64,000 nt of DNA from Tyto alba (GCF_018691265.1 NW_024881279.1:9216243-9280242), one strand, 5' to 3'; shown: positions 1-13,400, numbered from the stretch's first letter. Numbers and translations are program-made. Notes: a model not told the origin generated them from the letters alone.

Positions 1-360
1 AATTGTTAATGATGATACATAACAGGCAGAAACAGGCATCAAATATTTTTGTTTGGTATTTGGAAATGAACAGGCAGCTATATTTGTCTCATGTTGAGCT
101 GTTGAAGCGCTTTCTAGTTCATTAATGATGTGGTTTTATTAAATATCATCTGCCAGGAATAAACACTGGAGAAGCAGTAGGTTGGGGTGACTTGGCTCTG
201 TGCCCTGCCCGAGCTGTGATCACGGGTCCTGGAGCAAAGCCCGGAGCTGGGGATGCTGCAGGAGGTAAAGGAGGGGGGTAAAGGTGAGTCAGCTCCCAGA
301 GAGGGGACGTGGGGTGACCCAGATCTGTGCTGCCTGCTCAGCCTGGCTTTAATCCTAGGC

Positions 361-376
361 AAAAAAAAAAAAAAAA
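361..376 (+). repeat. A16 tract
   Basis: Sixteen A follow CCTAGGC. No target duplication or retroposon body is visible next to it. Confidence 0.8.
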
Positions 377-3142
377 GAGAAGTTGATGTAAGATTCAATT
401 AATAAAGAATTAAAGGATAAAAATCTAATTAATACCAGTCCTCATGGTTTATGGAAAACAACATCTTGTCAAACAAAGCTGGTTTGTGATGGGGTGATGA
501 GTTGGGTTAGCAGAGGTGACCACGAACCGCACCAGCACACACTTTGTGGGGCCCTGGCTCTGAACTGGAGTGTGTCCTGGTCCCCCAAAACTGATGCAAT
601 GCCTGTTAGCAAAGGGCACATGGCCAGGATGAAATGTGGGCTATGAGCTGCTCCGAGCATCGCAGGGACCCTCACCCGGCACAGCCCCGGCTCACCCGGG
701 CTCCTGGCCCTGCTGGCAACGTGCAGCACGCACACAGTGACACACACAGGGACCACTGCTCTGCCAGACCGTGAGCTTTTAAGGATTGGAGTTTCTTGTG
801 TTAATTGAAGCAGAAGACAACCCTTGGTGGCTGTTTCTCCTGGCAGGAGGTATGTTTGCTGTCCCCCTTGGTGATGTGTGAGCTGAAATGACCTCTGCTC
901 AGCTCCTGCTCTTGCACAGTGAGCCCTCCAGCTTGTTTCCCCCTTTTTATTTTTTTCAGTATTCCCTTATTGCTAACATCTTGATTTATTTTTTCCCCTT
1001 TGATTTAGCCAGTAGCTTCTTGGGGTCAGATCTGGGAGACTAAATACTGCAGGTGTCTGTCCCAGGGGAAGGGCTGCATATTTATAAAGGCCAGAAGGAT
1101 GCTTCCCTGCACTTGCTGGGGTGCGCAGGAGGATTTTGGGGGCCGGAGGTGAGTGCTCCCTCTCTGCCTCCAAAGCTGGGGTGCAAACAGATGCTGTTTG
1201 CAGGGATGCAGGCTGTGATGCTGGTGGCAGAGTTTGTCTGTCCACAAGCAGTGGTCGGTCCCTCCGCTCTCCTTGCCCCACTGGCACACACACATCTGTT
1301 TTCCAGGGACCGCACATTTCTGGCATGCTGCAAATCACTCTGCTTTTGCTCTGGAGCAGGAATTATCCTTACTGGGAAATACAAAGATGGCCTACACTGG
1401 GTGGTATCGATGCATCTGGCACATCACCTTGAGGTGCAGCACCAGCGGGGGACTGTGAGAGCTGCCTGCAGGGCAGTGCAGGCTAAAAAAGTCCCTTAAT
1501 AAGAAGGGAACAGAGAAAATAGCTTCTGTTCAAGGCACGTGAGTGGAATGGAATAGGGAAACATCACAGAGGTCCCAGAACTTGTGGGAGCAACCTGGTG
1601 CCACAAGCCTGGCTGGCTGTGAACCTCTGCACAGCCGTACCCTCCCCAGGGCCCATGTCCCCAGGTGGGGAGCACAGAGATGCATCTGAGTGGGTTTTAT
1701 CTGCACTCCACGCTCAGCCCGTTTCAGCCTCATTGCAATTCCACGTCCTCATGGCATCTCCTGACACTGGATCATTTACAATGCCCAGGAGGCAAATACA
1801 ATGACTCATTATTATTAGTTAATGAAGCATCCAAGCACTAAACCCACAGTCTGCCGAACGGATAAAGAGCTCAGGCTGAATCTGATTTACCACGCATCTC
1901 ACTGGCTCCTCTGGCAGCGAGGGAGCTGCTGCCTGCTGCAGCCCCCCAGCCCCTTCCCCACCGCTGCAGATGCCGGCAGCAGCCAGGTGCTGGCAGGGAC
2001 TGGGGCTGGCAGCATCCACCCCACTGCCAGAGCCACTGAGCAGTGCTGGCTGTCCCCACCATGTCACCTTGTAGACCAGAGACTACCAGTAAGACACCAG
2101 TATGTCCCCGCCTGCAGTGCCATGGGCTTGCAGGGGCAAAATCCTGACACAGCGCCAGCTTTGAAGCCACAAACCACAGGAGATGAGGGACTCCAGGGGA
2201 TGAGGGACCCCACTCTGCATTTCAAGCCTGCACCAAGGGGATGGGGGGATATAAGGGCAGGGGGAGGCACGAAGATCATGGCATGTCCTTGGCCAGCAGC
2301 ACAAATAACATAGAAACTCTCAGGCTGCATCTCCCTTCCTGGAAGGATAAATATTTGATAACAAATTACTTTGAAGATAATCCACTTAATCCTTTGCCAT
2401 GTCTCCAGGTTTCACTGTAATTAAAGTGTGATTAATTTTCTAAAGAAAAGCTAAAACCCCATGCCTCTCCTCGCCCCTTCTCCCCAGGGTGCCAGGGATG
2501 GGCTCAGCCCCATGACGGGGACAATGGGGTCCTGTCAAACCCTCTGCCAGTGGCTGAACAAATCCCAGAACTGGACCCACACACATCCTGCATGGCTCAA
2601 ACCACCAAGCTCGGAGCAAGGGCATGAAAGCCCTTGTGTCAGACGTGCTTCTGGCACTGGGAAGGGCTGACACAGGTATGCAGCTCCCAGGAGCTGCTCA
2701 CTCAGATGTGTCCCTGGACTGGGAAGGGGATTTTGACCCCATGTCAATTCCCCTCAAAGCCTTTCCCCAGCCCCTCACCTCCCTTAGCCCTCGTACCCTG
2801 CCCAGAGCAGCTGATATCCTACTGATGTCCCAGTTTTAAGACTGGGATCTGCAGAGCTGGTAGGATGCTCACCCCATCCTCTTCTGCATCTCCCAAGGGC
2901 TGGTGCAGCTCCACAATGGGGGTTTCAGAAGTTCAGACCTTCAGCCCCCCCCACCTTTATAGAGGCAAAAATGTATTATAGTGTTTTTGCTCGTGGCAGG
3001 GAGCTGCCAGGGAACAGTGCAGAGGGGAGGTGTGTGGGCTGTGCCCCGCTGATGGAGCAGGATCACCTTTCCATTCCTCAAGTGCCAAACCCAGGGTTGA
3101 CTCAGTTGATCAAAAATAGAGAGTGAGGGGAGGTGTGAAAGC

Positions 3143-3146
<4 letters not shown>

Positions 3147-3174
<28 letters not shown>
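3147..3174 (+). repeat. A28 tract
   Basis: Twenty-eight uninterrupted A make this the longest homopolymer in the window. It is followed by an A-rich tail (about 3,175-3,210). It could be the end of an old retroposed copy, but no matching body or target-site duplication can be seen. Confidence 0.8.
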
Positions 3175-3179
<5 letters not shown>

Positions 3180-4199
3180 ACCAGAGATAAAGAAAGAAAA
3201 CCCAACCAACCTAAGGCAATCTGCATCTGCCACACGTGAGGTCCTGGAGCCTGGGGAGAGAGGACTCATCTCATGTCCGGGTATTTCAGGGCTGAACGAT
3301 ACTTCCAGGGAGCCACGGTGACATCTCCCTGATGCTCCCAGACATGGCAGCACTGGTGCCCATGGGGTGGTGGCATCTCTGACTCGGTGTCACACCTCAC
3401 AATGCACCAGGAGGGGAATTGAGGGGTGGGGATGGGGGTGCTGGGAGCAGGTGACACCACTGGAAGTGGAGGGCAGGACCCTCCCTCCTGCTCCTCACTT
3501 CCCAGCATGGCTATCAGGGACTCAGATACTCAAAGGCACCGTGATGGGTATCCCTCATTCCCAGCTGTGTCCCTTGTCCTGGAGCTGTCTACAGCAAAAC
3601 TGGGTTGGTTTTCCTGTTTTTTGCTGGTCAGGGTTGAGTGGAGCGGCCCAAGAAGCCCCAGCTTTCCTACGGACCATCACTGCCCCAGATTGGGGAATTA
3701 TCCCTGGGGCAGCACAGGCTGAGCTTGCCCCAGTCCCATGTGCACCCCGTGTCCCACTGTCCTCTGCCACTGGGGCAGAGCAGAGGAGAGGACAGAGGCA
3801 GCTCTGGCTGCTGGCACTTAAATATTCCCTAACCTTCAAAGCAGAGCAGCTTTCTTGGCCAACACTGGGAAGATGGATGTTGCTGTATACATCTCCGACT
3901 CTTGGTCCTGCATGACCAGTGTCACCATCCTACTGTCCCCAGCGAATTTTCCAGGACCAGGCCAAGTCCTTTCATCTCACATTTCAAGGCTGGACACCCT
4001 GAAGAATTCCCAGCCTCAGCGCAGCCCAAGAGGAGACAGCCAAAAAGCCAGGGCTGTAAAGCTGCAGTGGGGTTTTGATGGGACCAGTCCCTGACTGAGG
4101 ACATCACAGCACATCACAGGCATGAAGCCACCACCCTTGGTGCCAAGCAGGCCGAGCTGTCCGTGCCAGCAAGGGGAATGTTAATTTCCTTTGCCCACA

Positions 4200-4720
4200 T
4201 CTAACGAGGACATGAATCCTGGCTAAAATTAACACTGTGCCTTCACTGCACCAGTCCTGGCAGGGCTTTCCTTATTATCTGCCCCAGGATAGTTGTATCT
4301 TCAGGTCAACCCTGTTAAGAGAAGCTTTGGAGTTCGGGACCATGCGTCATAGAGCGAAACCCCCCTGAGCACAGGGAGCGTGGGAGAGTGGCAAAGAGCC
4401 ATACTTATCAGATAGTTCAGCCCAGCGCCGGCTCTAAGGATGCAGATGAAGCTGCATTATTCAGAATATCGGATTTTGCTATTGAATCCCAATAGCTGGC
4501 CAGTGTTCTTGAAGCAGCAAACAGAGCAGGCACCTTGCTGAAAGTCAGAATGCTTCCCTGGAGCTGCTTCTGCAGCAGGCATGCGTGCATGGATGTGAAA
4601 ATTTGCTGAAGAGGGGGAGCCAGTTTGCAAAGGCTGCCAAATTGTCAATAGAAAAAGAGTTACGCTGCTGAAGGATCAGTTATTCAACAGAGATGGCAGC
4701 TTCATTGCTGGGATGAATCA
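4200..4720. promoter_or_regulatory. enhancer-like non-coding block (candidate conserved element)
   Basis: This block differs from its flanks. It is balanced in composition, has no simple repeats, and carries many TF-like cores: TTAATT/TAAAATTAAC, CTTATCAGATAG (GATA), GCATTATTCA and TCAATAGA. Such texture is typical of conserved vertebrate non-coding elements. Conservation itself cannot be tested from one sequence. Confidence 0.3.
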
Positions 4721-5530
4721 AAGAGCTGTGTCAGCCTGTGGCGGGGGGACTCTCTGCCCCCACGGCTGGCAGAGGCTGTGCGGCCGTCGGGGTACGTGCT
4801 TCTGGAAGCCGTCAGCGCGGTGCTGCACTCTAAGAGCAGGGAGCATTTCCAATAAAGTATCATTAGCCTTTGCATCATGAGATCCAGTGTTTTCATTAAA
4901 TTATAATGATAAGGAAGAAAACCAGCACATTCCCAGCTTTTCTCTTGCAAGTATTGCACTGTGCAGTCTGCAAGGTAAGCAAGCTCTGCTCTGGGTACTT
5001 TGTTTTTGCTGTACCTCAGCCCTGAGGAAGGGAAGGAACAGTTGCTTTCATAAGCCTTCCTACCTTCCTCTTTCCTCCTTCTCTTCCCCCCATTGAATTC
5101 AGATTCACAAAAAAAAACAGGCAAAGAAACTCCCGTGATGGTCACCAACTGAGCCCACTCTCTTAGAGGAGATATATTTTAGGAGCATCCCACTGGGCTT
5201 TCTGCACTTCTCTCTTCCCTTACAGCACCTGGACAAGACATACTGCAAAAGACCAGTGGAAAAGAGGTTGAAATCACCATCTGCCTTGACCAGCACCTCC
5301 AAAAGCCACTTGGCAGCACAGGAACCCCAGAGGCCCTTCCCTGGCTCAGTGCCCTGGCCAGCAGTGACACGCAGGGGACAGACTGAGCATCCTCCTTGTC
5401 CCCTGAGCCCCGGGATGTCTCTGAGGGCTGTGTCCAAACTGGGGCACATTGGGGTCCACCCAAGGCAATGCCAGCAGGCAAGTTTTGTATTTATTTCCCT
5501 TGAAAAATTCTCCTTAACGGGCACTTAACA
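4720..5530. other. non-coding stretch, nothing recognised
   Basis: The minus strand has an open frame of 148 codons (4702-5148) and another of 139 codons (5105-5524). Neither resembles a known protein or has splice-type boundaries, and I treat them as chance. A short purine/pyrimidine-rich patch occurs at about 5,060-5,095. Confidence 0.5.
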
Positions 5531-5900
5531 TTATGCTTAAGTGACAAGGAATTACACATTTTATTTAAGAGCAGGCACAAGGAACTGTGTAATTCCCTAT
5601 AGACTAATGGTGCATTTCTCCTCACAGACAACTAATTAAATATTTAATCAGCACAATAGCCGGTTAAGTATTGTATATGGGCATAAATACAACCCAATAC
5701 ATTTCCATGCCACATTAAGCTGGAGCTTGTAGACACTTGTCTCCCCAGCATCAGGCATGACAGCTCGGTCAATGCACCCTTCGAAAGCAGATTCTATTTA
5801 TTTTCTGTCATATTAAGTAGGCATCATTTCTATCCTGTCCCAGCCAAGTATATTAACTCTTCAGCAGTACCATATGAATAATCTGCATCAAATTGTGGAT
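5530..5900. promoter_or_regulatory. AT-rich enhancer-like block (candidate conserved element)
   Basis: This AT-rich island sits in GC-richer surroundings. It contains clustered homeodomain/forkhead-like cores (GCTTAAGTG, TAATTAAATATTTAATCA, GGGCATAAATA, TATTTATTTT). GTGTAATTCC and its near-inverse GGAATTACAC form an inverted repeat at about 5,548-5,597. Function is inference. Confidence 0.3.
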
Positions 5901-7430
5901 TAGGGAAAGATTGCTGCCTTCCTGCTCAGCAACTATCTGTGAGCTGACTGCAAATTTCCATGAATAATTTCTCTTTGGGTCGCATCCTGGAGCTGTAGCA
6001 GCAGCTGGAGGGCCATTGCTCTCCATGCTCCTTGGCTGCTTTAGGAGAGATGGAAGATTCAGCAATTGAAGACACAAGCTAGAGAAAAAGGAGAAAGAAA
6101 ATAGTTCTGCTTCTCCTCATTTTATGGAAAGGGCTGAGATTACAAAGACATTAAAAACTAGGTTTTCAGCCAGGGCATCACCAGAGGAAGGGAGGGATGG
6201 GGCTTACAGCACCCTCCAGGGACGCACCGGAGCACGCAGAATGGGCTCTCGGAGGCGCAGCATGGGCTCAGGCTGTGGGCACGAGAGGGTTTCCCCACGG
6301 GGACACGGAGCCGGCCTCAAAGGAGGGCAGTGCTGGATCCATGCATGCAGGGCTATGCCCAGTGTGGGGTACAAAGAAACATTCATTCTGTTTTCCCACT
6401 ATCTAGGAGAGGTATTAATTCCACAAGTGTCTTCTTTCAGATTTGATTTCTATTCAGCTTTCTTTCAGTCTCCACTTCCCAAGCTCTCATCAGCTCGATT
6501 ATAACTGTAAGAGTAAATCTATTTATGGTGCATTGTTGCAAAATGAATCAATAAACCCGAAGCAAATACAAGGCCAAATCCTCAGCAACTCGAGCGGGTG
6601 GCTTTGTGTCAGCTGCAGCGGGTGCTGCCTGCCACATCCTCCCTGCATTTCTCAGACAGGAGCTGTTTGCAAATGCAAGGGTCGTTCCCAGTACAGAAAG
6701 TTAAACACAATGGATTATTAACAGATGATTTTCTTTTCTGGTTTCTGAGCAACTTCAGATAGGAGTCAAATCCTCTTCTCAGGTCTGCAAGCCATGGTGA
6801 TCGGTACTGGTGAAGTAGCGAGAGGAATATGAGCCCCTGCTTGTGGAGATAAGCTACTCTTGGAAAAAGGGGTTTTGTTTGATTTCAAGACAAGCACATA
6901 ACACAGGGCATGCTGCAATACGGCACCTAACCACAGCAGAGACTGAGCAAGAATGGGCTGTAGTGTTAGACAGCACTTCCCTGCTCAAGGCATTTCTAAG
7001 GATTTGCAAAGCACCGAGCTAGCAGAATGCAGGCAGGGGGGAGTGAGTGCCAGTCTGCCCCACGCTAGAATAGAGCTCCCAAACATCAGGGACCACTTAA
7101 CTAGAGAAGCACCAGGATAAATCCTGAAAAATGTCATTGTAAAATGCTTTCCAAGGTTTGTGAGCCACTCTTTGGAGAGTTAGAGTCTGTGAAAGGGTGG
7201 TGTGTAGGGAAAGATCCAACTATGAAAAGGACATCAGGTTTTGGCTAATTTTACCTGTCTTAGAATAGTTTCTATAGAAATCTGTTACGTTACATAAAGG
7301 TTCTGGGAAAGCATAGGCTGCGTGGCTTGCTGGAGACTGATGAACAGAGTAGATACCCCAACACCATCCTGGCTTCATGATGAGTTAGCTTCCCGGTGAG
7401 CAGTAGTGGCCAGCCAGGGCTGTGATAATG
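5900..7430. other. upstream non-coding DNA, no gene seen
   Basis: Only short overlapping frames are present. AT-richer sequence occurs at about 6,400-6,560. No RNA gene, repeat family or splice-bounded exon was recognised. Confidence 0.55.
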
Positions 7431-7630
7431 GGCTTCATGACTTCATGGTGCTTTAATCTATCATGTTATTCCATCCTCAGCCAGCCTATGAGCACGCTTG
7501 TGCTGATTACATCATCTTGGCTGAAGCACAGTAAAGCTTTAAGCCACATGAATGCCCTCAATTCTGTGCCCGTTGCCTTAATTACAATTTGAATTTCGTC
7601 AAAGGTTAATTTGATCCTAGACGTGGGGAG
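7430..7630. promoter_or_regulatory. AT-rich enhancer-like block (candidate conserved element)
   Basis: The block runs from CTTTAATCTATCATG through TGATTACATCATC to TTAATTACAATTTG and AGGTTAATTTGATCC. It is dense in homeodomain (TAATTA, TTAAT) and bZIP-like (TTACATCA) cores and is distinct from its neighbours. Confidence 0.28.
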
Positions 7631-8053
7631 CAATGGAGCTGAGAATATGCCTCCAAGTACCCTCAGCTACTGCCACTGTCTTTCTACTAATAAATCTCCT
7701 TCCATTAGGAAACAACAGGCAAGTGCTAAGGGTGGTTTCCACTTTTCTATCTCTGTTGCTCTTAGTTCAACCTCTGCAACAACTTCCAGGAGCCATAAAT
7801 CACTGAGCACAGTCCTGGAGCTGGGGATCACGGTCTTGTAAAACAAATATCTTCCAGATCTTGTAGCTCCTGATGTTGGTTACAAACTGTTGATTGTTGG
7901 GTTCTTCCTCTTCTCTTCCATTTATTTCCCAGCCCTGCTTCTCTGCTACTCCTTGTCTGCTATATATCTCCGGTTTATTGTTATTTCTTTCCCCCCTTTG
8001 TTTTAATAACTCTTTTACTGTGGATTCTTGTAAAAACAGCTGCTCTCGCCAGT

Positions 8054-8080
8054 AAAAAAAAAAAAAAAATAATAATAATA
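8054..8080 (+). repeat. A16 followed by (TAA)n
   Basis: Sixteen A run directly into four TAA-type units, a common decay product of a poly-A tail or a simple microsatellite. Confidence 0.8.
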
Positions 8081-10442
8081 TCTGGAAACAGATGCCCTGG
8101 CATTGCTTCAGTGGTAATCTGCTAGATTTATAATTCCTCTTTGGCTCAATATTGATTCAGAATAAAGCAACTCAAAACACACTGGCAGCTCATAGCTTTT
8201 TGTAGTCTTCTTCTATCTTTCCTCTTCTCTGCCATGACATTTCTCTTCATCCACACAACTAAAAGGTACAGAGGAACAAACCAATGCAAACTGATGAGAG
8301 ACACCCAGCTAACTGTAGAGCAGAGAGTTTATGTCTGTGGAAGCTCAAAGGAATGTTGTCAGCTTGTTTTTTATTGTTTTAATTTCTCTTGTCCGGCTTT
8401 ATCAACCTCCTCTCAGCATCCCCCATTAAGTCACTCCTGTGCGTTTCAGGGAGTTACAGGCTCCCCAAAGCTCACACGGAGGCAACGGCAGCCTGGCAGC
8501 CCCGGGCCAGGGACGGTACCTGCCACAGGATGTGGTTGTGGCCATCCCCCTTGGGCTTGGGGTGCGGGAGCCCAAGAGCCAGGCTTTGGGGCTCCTTCTC
8601 AGCCCAACTCCTGCTGAACGGCTGCACAGGGGTTAGTAAGTCCCTTGACACCACATAGAAATGGAAACACTAGCATTTCCCTTCTATAAAGTGCCTCAAA
8701 AGCCCTCAGAGAAGGGTAGGAGAAAGTTATTAGCACACTTCTTTCAGATCCATAAAAAATATGTGTATTAAATATGCAGCTTGTATCCCCACCAGCAAGC
8801 ACAGGAACCAGCAGTCCCTGAAACCTGTCTGTAGGTGACTCGAGGGCTACACCATCCATCCACCAGCATTCAGATTGCTTCTTATTTACCCCTCACTGAT
8901 GAGACTGTACCTAAGTGCATCGCAGAAGGCTTGTGTGGTGGAATCTCCTCCTTTGAACATTTTCCGACACATTGGAAGATGCCGTCTCTCTCTTACACCT
9001 CAGTTTCTCTCAGACCTATTTGGTTTGAATGGTTGGGACTATTTATGCCTGTCTCTTCCCTTCCAAGCCCAGTCCCCTCTTGCCCTGTCCCAACAAATCT
9101 CTGCCAGCCCAACAAGCTGTGTCTTCCCATCAGAGCTCTCTCTTGGTACCGTAAATTAGACTATTAATTTCTTCTTCAGCAGAGGAGGTAGCTTGAACTC
9201 TCTTTAGCTTGCAAAACCCCAGGTAGTCTCCAGTTATTTTATCTCATCTCACCCAGATACAGTACCACTCACTCTCCAAGCCCAGCATAGCCCTTTTTGT
9301 TTCCCCCCAGGTTGTCCCCAGGGTTCTCCTGCCCCTCCAGCTGCCTTCACCTCTGAGGAGATGGGACCAGCTCAAGGGCAGCACGTGAATCCCAGCAGCC
9401 ACGTGTCTCTGTGCTCACCTAAAACCAGGCACTAAGAGGCACAAATTTAGGAAGTGGAAGTAAAGAATCACTCCTATGATAGGGTGAGCAAAATCGCTTC
9501 TAGCAGAGGTAAACTGCTGTGACCCATTTGATTTGGGGAAGCAAGCTCCAGCCCTCCCAGCCCACAGCAGGCTGGCTGAGTAAGAAGCTCACCAGTTCCC
9601 CAGGCTCTGCCACATGTCAGCATGGGGCTGGGAAACCCTCAAGGGTTCATTTACATCGCTGTGCCTGGAATGGCAGAGACTCTCCTAGAGATGCTCCCAG
9701 AGGCTCTCTCTCAGCAGAAGAGCTGCTCTCCATGCTGTCTGCCGCCAGACTGGGGTGTCCTGCCCTCCCCCAGCATGGAACCACATGGTGGAGTGGGTGA
9801 TTTCTCCAGCAGGCAGGAGAGATGGGAAGGCGCATGGTTTTAGCAAGATCAAAAGCCATCTTTGGCATGTTGGCCCAACCTGCAATATGTTCTAGCCGGG
9901 GAAAATGTCACAGACAGGGATGGCCTTCTGTGACAAGAGTCCCCACAGTCCCCAGCCAGATGTCAGACACAGTCTGCTGTAACCAGACAGCCGACATCTC
10001 ATGCTCTTTGCCCTGTTTGCAGCCCAGCAGAGCACAGAGACGATCCTGGAAAGCCATCAGAGCAGAGAATGTCAACAATGAAGTAACTGAGTGCTTCCAG
10101 CAAAGCATCTCAAGGGACACAGGTGGTTGTGGGTCTGGGGGTGCACCAGTGCATCTTGAACCCATCAGCTGTGTGACATCGGGAATGCCTCCCTGGCTCT
10201 GTACTCAGTTCTCAACAACAGCAGTGGGTTTTGCAGCTTCAGTGTACCGCATTTTCTGTGCTGTCTGCTCCTTCCCACAGGAACAGCCCTAAGACTGAGC
10301 CCATATGTGAGATCTGAGGTCTGCCAGCTTCAGAGCTGGGGAGAGAGCTGGGGGCTATCACCTGCCTGAGGTTTCTCACAGCATCCTTGAAATCTGATTG
10401 TGTAAAGCAAGTTGTATTTAACAAATCGGCAGTCTCTGAGGG

Positions 10443-10457
10443 AAAAAAAAAAAAAAA
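10443..10457 (+). repeat. A15 tract
   Basis: Fifteen A follow GAGGG. No retroposon body was recognised beside it. Confidence 0.75.
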
Positions 10458-13400
10458 TGATGTTCTGTTGAAGCATTTCCAACTAGCTCTGTGGTCACCG
10501 TATTTTTCTTCCAAGAACTGATGTGTTGGCTGAGATACACACCCCTTGCATGGTCCCATGGGGTGGCCCCTCTCTCCCGTGTCTCTCCTGCCTCTCCAAC
10601 TCATTTCCAGCATTATTCCCCACTGCCATCCATCACTTGTTAGTTACTCCAACAGTCAGCACTTCCAGGAATGTGCAAGTGGACAGCCTTTCTTACACGG
10701 CCCCTGATGCCCATGGCAGGGACTGTCCCTGTCCCAGCCCAGGGTGGGACGGGGTCCCACGGGGAGCAGGGCAGTGTGGGGAGGGCTCAGCTGCCCCAAC
10801 AGCTGCTGTGCCAGGAGCTGGCAGACCTGCTGACAACCGGTCTGGGGTGGTCATAGTTTGATTATTTGTCAGCTTCCTTCAGGGTGCCAGAGGATGATGT
10901 ACTCAGTCAGGATGAGCACACGGGTTCGTGACAGAGATTCATTAGGTGTACTGCATACCCCGTTAGACACAGTTACGAGAGCAAGTGGCTCTGACACAGC
11001 TCTCTAGGAAGATTTGCAGTTGTGCTGCTCTTTCTTGGTCTGTCTATTTCTGGAAGGGAAGGGGTTGCTGGACATCATGGTGGCTCATAAGTCCACAGGA
11101 TAGTCCGTGCTTCTGTAATCCTGGTGAAAGGAGCAGGGAAATGTGATTTCCCATCTGAGAGCATCTCTTCTCCAGCACTGGACACATTTACTGTGTTCAT
11201 GAGGTCCTGCTTCACTGGCAGTGGGTAGAACACCCTCCAGAGGAAGGAAGGGCAGATCTCTCCTGCTCTACATTGGTGGGAGCAAGCAGTGTTGGGGCTC
11301 TGCCAGGAGCTGGAAGGGGCCCAGGGTGGCTCTTGAACCTTGATAAATCACAGAAACTCTTCTCCCTTCTCAAACAGCCCAACAGCAAAGCAAGATGCTG
11401 CTCTCTGAACTCTGGTTCACCCAGTTCCTCCCTCACTCACTGTACCAGGCAAACCCACATGTCAGCTCCAAGCTGAAATCTGGGAGTCCCAGAACTGACC
11501 TTTTTTTCCCCAGTTTCCAATAAATTAACCAAGTATACACCAGAATTTCAACTGGATGTGCTGGGGCATAGCAGACCATGAAAACCTCCCCTTTGCCTCT
11601 AACTTGGTAATAGTGGGACCCCGATAGTACCCCTCCATCCCTGGCCTGCCACGATGGTGACCACACAGCTCAGGCCAAGTGATTTTTGTGGCTGTTATTT
11701 CCCCTCTGCTGCCACTCCATGATACGGACAGGGCCCAGCCTCAGGTCTCCCTGGGAGAATGTATTTTCCTGACTCCTTTCAAGATTTTAGGTGTGTTTCC
11801 CAGGAGAAAGAGTCTGGGGGAGCCCCATGGGAAATGTTTTGTCTTGCAGTGCTGCGTACTGCATGATGGTGGTTATTAGCACACTTGAAGAAGCTGCCAG
11901 TTATCTTTCATCCTGCTCTATCCCTTGGGAATAAGATAGAAACCTCTGCACAGCACCTTGCTCAATAGGCTCAAGTCTTAACCACAGGGCTGCTGAATTA
12001 CGAATCCTTGGCAATAGCAACAGCGATGTGATGTGACAGCCGTAGCCTTGGATGTCTCTGGTGTCTCCTGTCAGCCCTGCAGGCTCACCTTCTAAGCAAC
12101 ATGGGTATGGGTCGTGGAGTTTTGCTTCCCAGGCTTCCTCCAAAGGCAGCATCATCCCTCTTCCCTTCCTAACCCCATCCCTGCCCAACACTGGTGCCTC
12201 CATATCCTCCTCCCTGTAGAAGGATCCCAGGGTGTGCAGGCAGATTGCCAGCACTGAGAGCTTGTCACTGTGAGTTTTCCTGATGGTCCCAGGTTAATCA
12301 CCACTTCTCACATAAGCATCCACTTAAGATTGTTCTTCGCTGCCCTGGGAGACTCGTGACCAGTTGTGCTGCCTCACAGGGCAGGAGGAGAGGAAGGAGG
12401 AGGAGGATGGGAAGGATGGACTGCAAACTGCAGTGGGAGAAGAAGGAAGGATGTTTAGGACCTGCAGGATGAAGGCAGCACTCTGCATGATGAGCTTCAG
12501 CTCTGCAAGTGCAAATGTCTGGTCCAGGCAAGTCACTGTAGCATTTTCTGTAGTCAGAAGGGAAAAACACCTCTAAAGGAGTATCTGCCTGTTAGAAATT
12601 CCTGTTGGGACAGGGTCTTCCAGAGAGATGACTGCTTCTTCATTGACCTCCAGATAGTCTGTGTGTACTTCCATATATTAGAGTTAAAGAATAATGGGAT
12701 TTTGGTTGAACTACAAGGTTCAGCTGATGGGAGGGGGAGCTGTACAATTCCCTACACAATGTCTTTGTGTGTCTCAAAGGCCAGAAGTGTTAGCAGACTG
12801 AAGCAATAGAAAGAATGAGAGCAACCCTGGGGACACTGGGCAGAAGAAAGGAGAGTATGAAGTCTTTTACCTTTAAAAGATAAAAAAACTGGGAAAATAC
12901 ACTGAGAGGCTGAGCAACTCTGTCACTGACTGATGGCTACCTGGAGCCACACGGCAGCCTGGGAACATGAAGCTCCTTGAAGATGCAGAGGGCAATGTCT
13001 TTGAGACACAGAAGAAGGGCTGACCTGAGCTGGTACAACTCATCCTGCAGGCCTGAGCAGCGAGCTCCCCATGGTATCGAGCTCTCAGGTCCCCCAGTGC
13101 ATCGCCACAGGTCAGCACCACAATGCTGATGGGCCCCTGACCTCCCAATTTCACCCTCTCATCCCACCCTGCATCGCATCTGCTCTGCTTTTCTGCTTCT
13201 CAAACACTGCTTTTTCTGCCTTTCTTTTTAGAGATGAAAAATAAAGAACAAAGGAACTGGTTTCCTTCTGGCTCTTGAACACAAGAGCCCTTGGAGAGGA
13301 CCTATTTTAAGAAAGGAGAGCCTTCCCCCCGCTGGAAAAGCAGCTCAGCAAGGGCAGGCTCAGCACCGTGCCCTCCAGTCAGGCACTTGAGACACCTGCT

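Larger units (their letters stand above)
1..4180. other. upstream non-coding DNA, no gene seen
   Basis: Frames on both strands are short and overlap each other with no recognisable protein. The stretch is GC-moderate with G/C-rich patches. An AT-rich island at about 2,330-2,460 carries several TAAT-type homeodomain cores. Poly-A tracts occur at 361-376 and 3147-3174. No RNA gene, splice-bounded exon or mobile element was identified. Confidence 0.6.

Noticed and set aside
4702..5148. 148-codon minus-strand frame
   Set aside because: No recognisable protein. It overlaps a likely regulatory block and a pyrimidine-rich patch that keeps the frame open.
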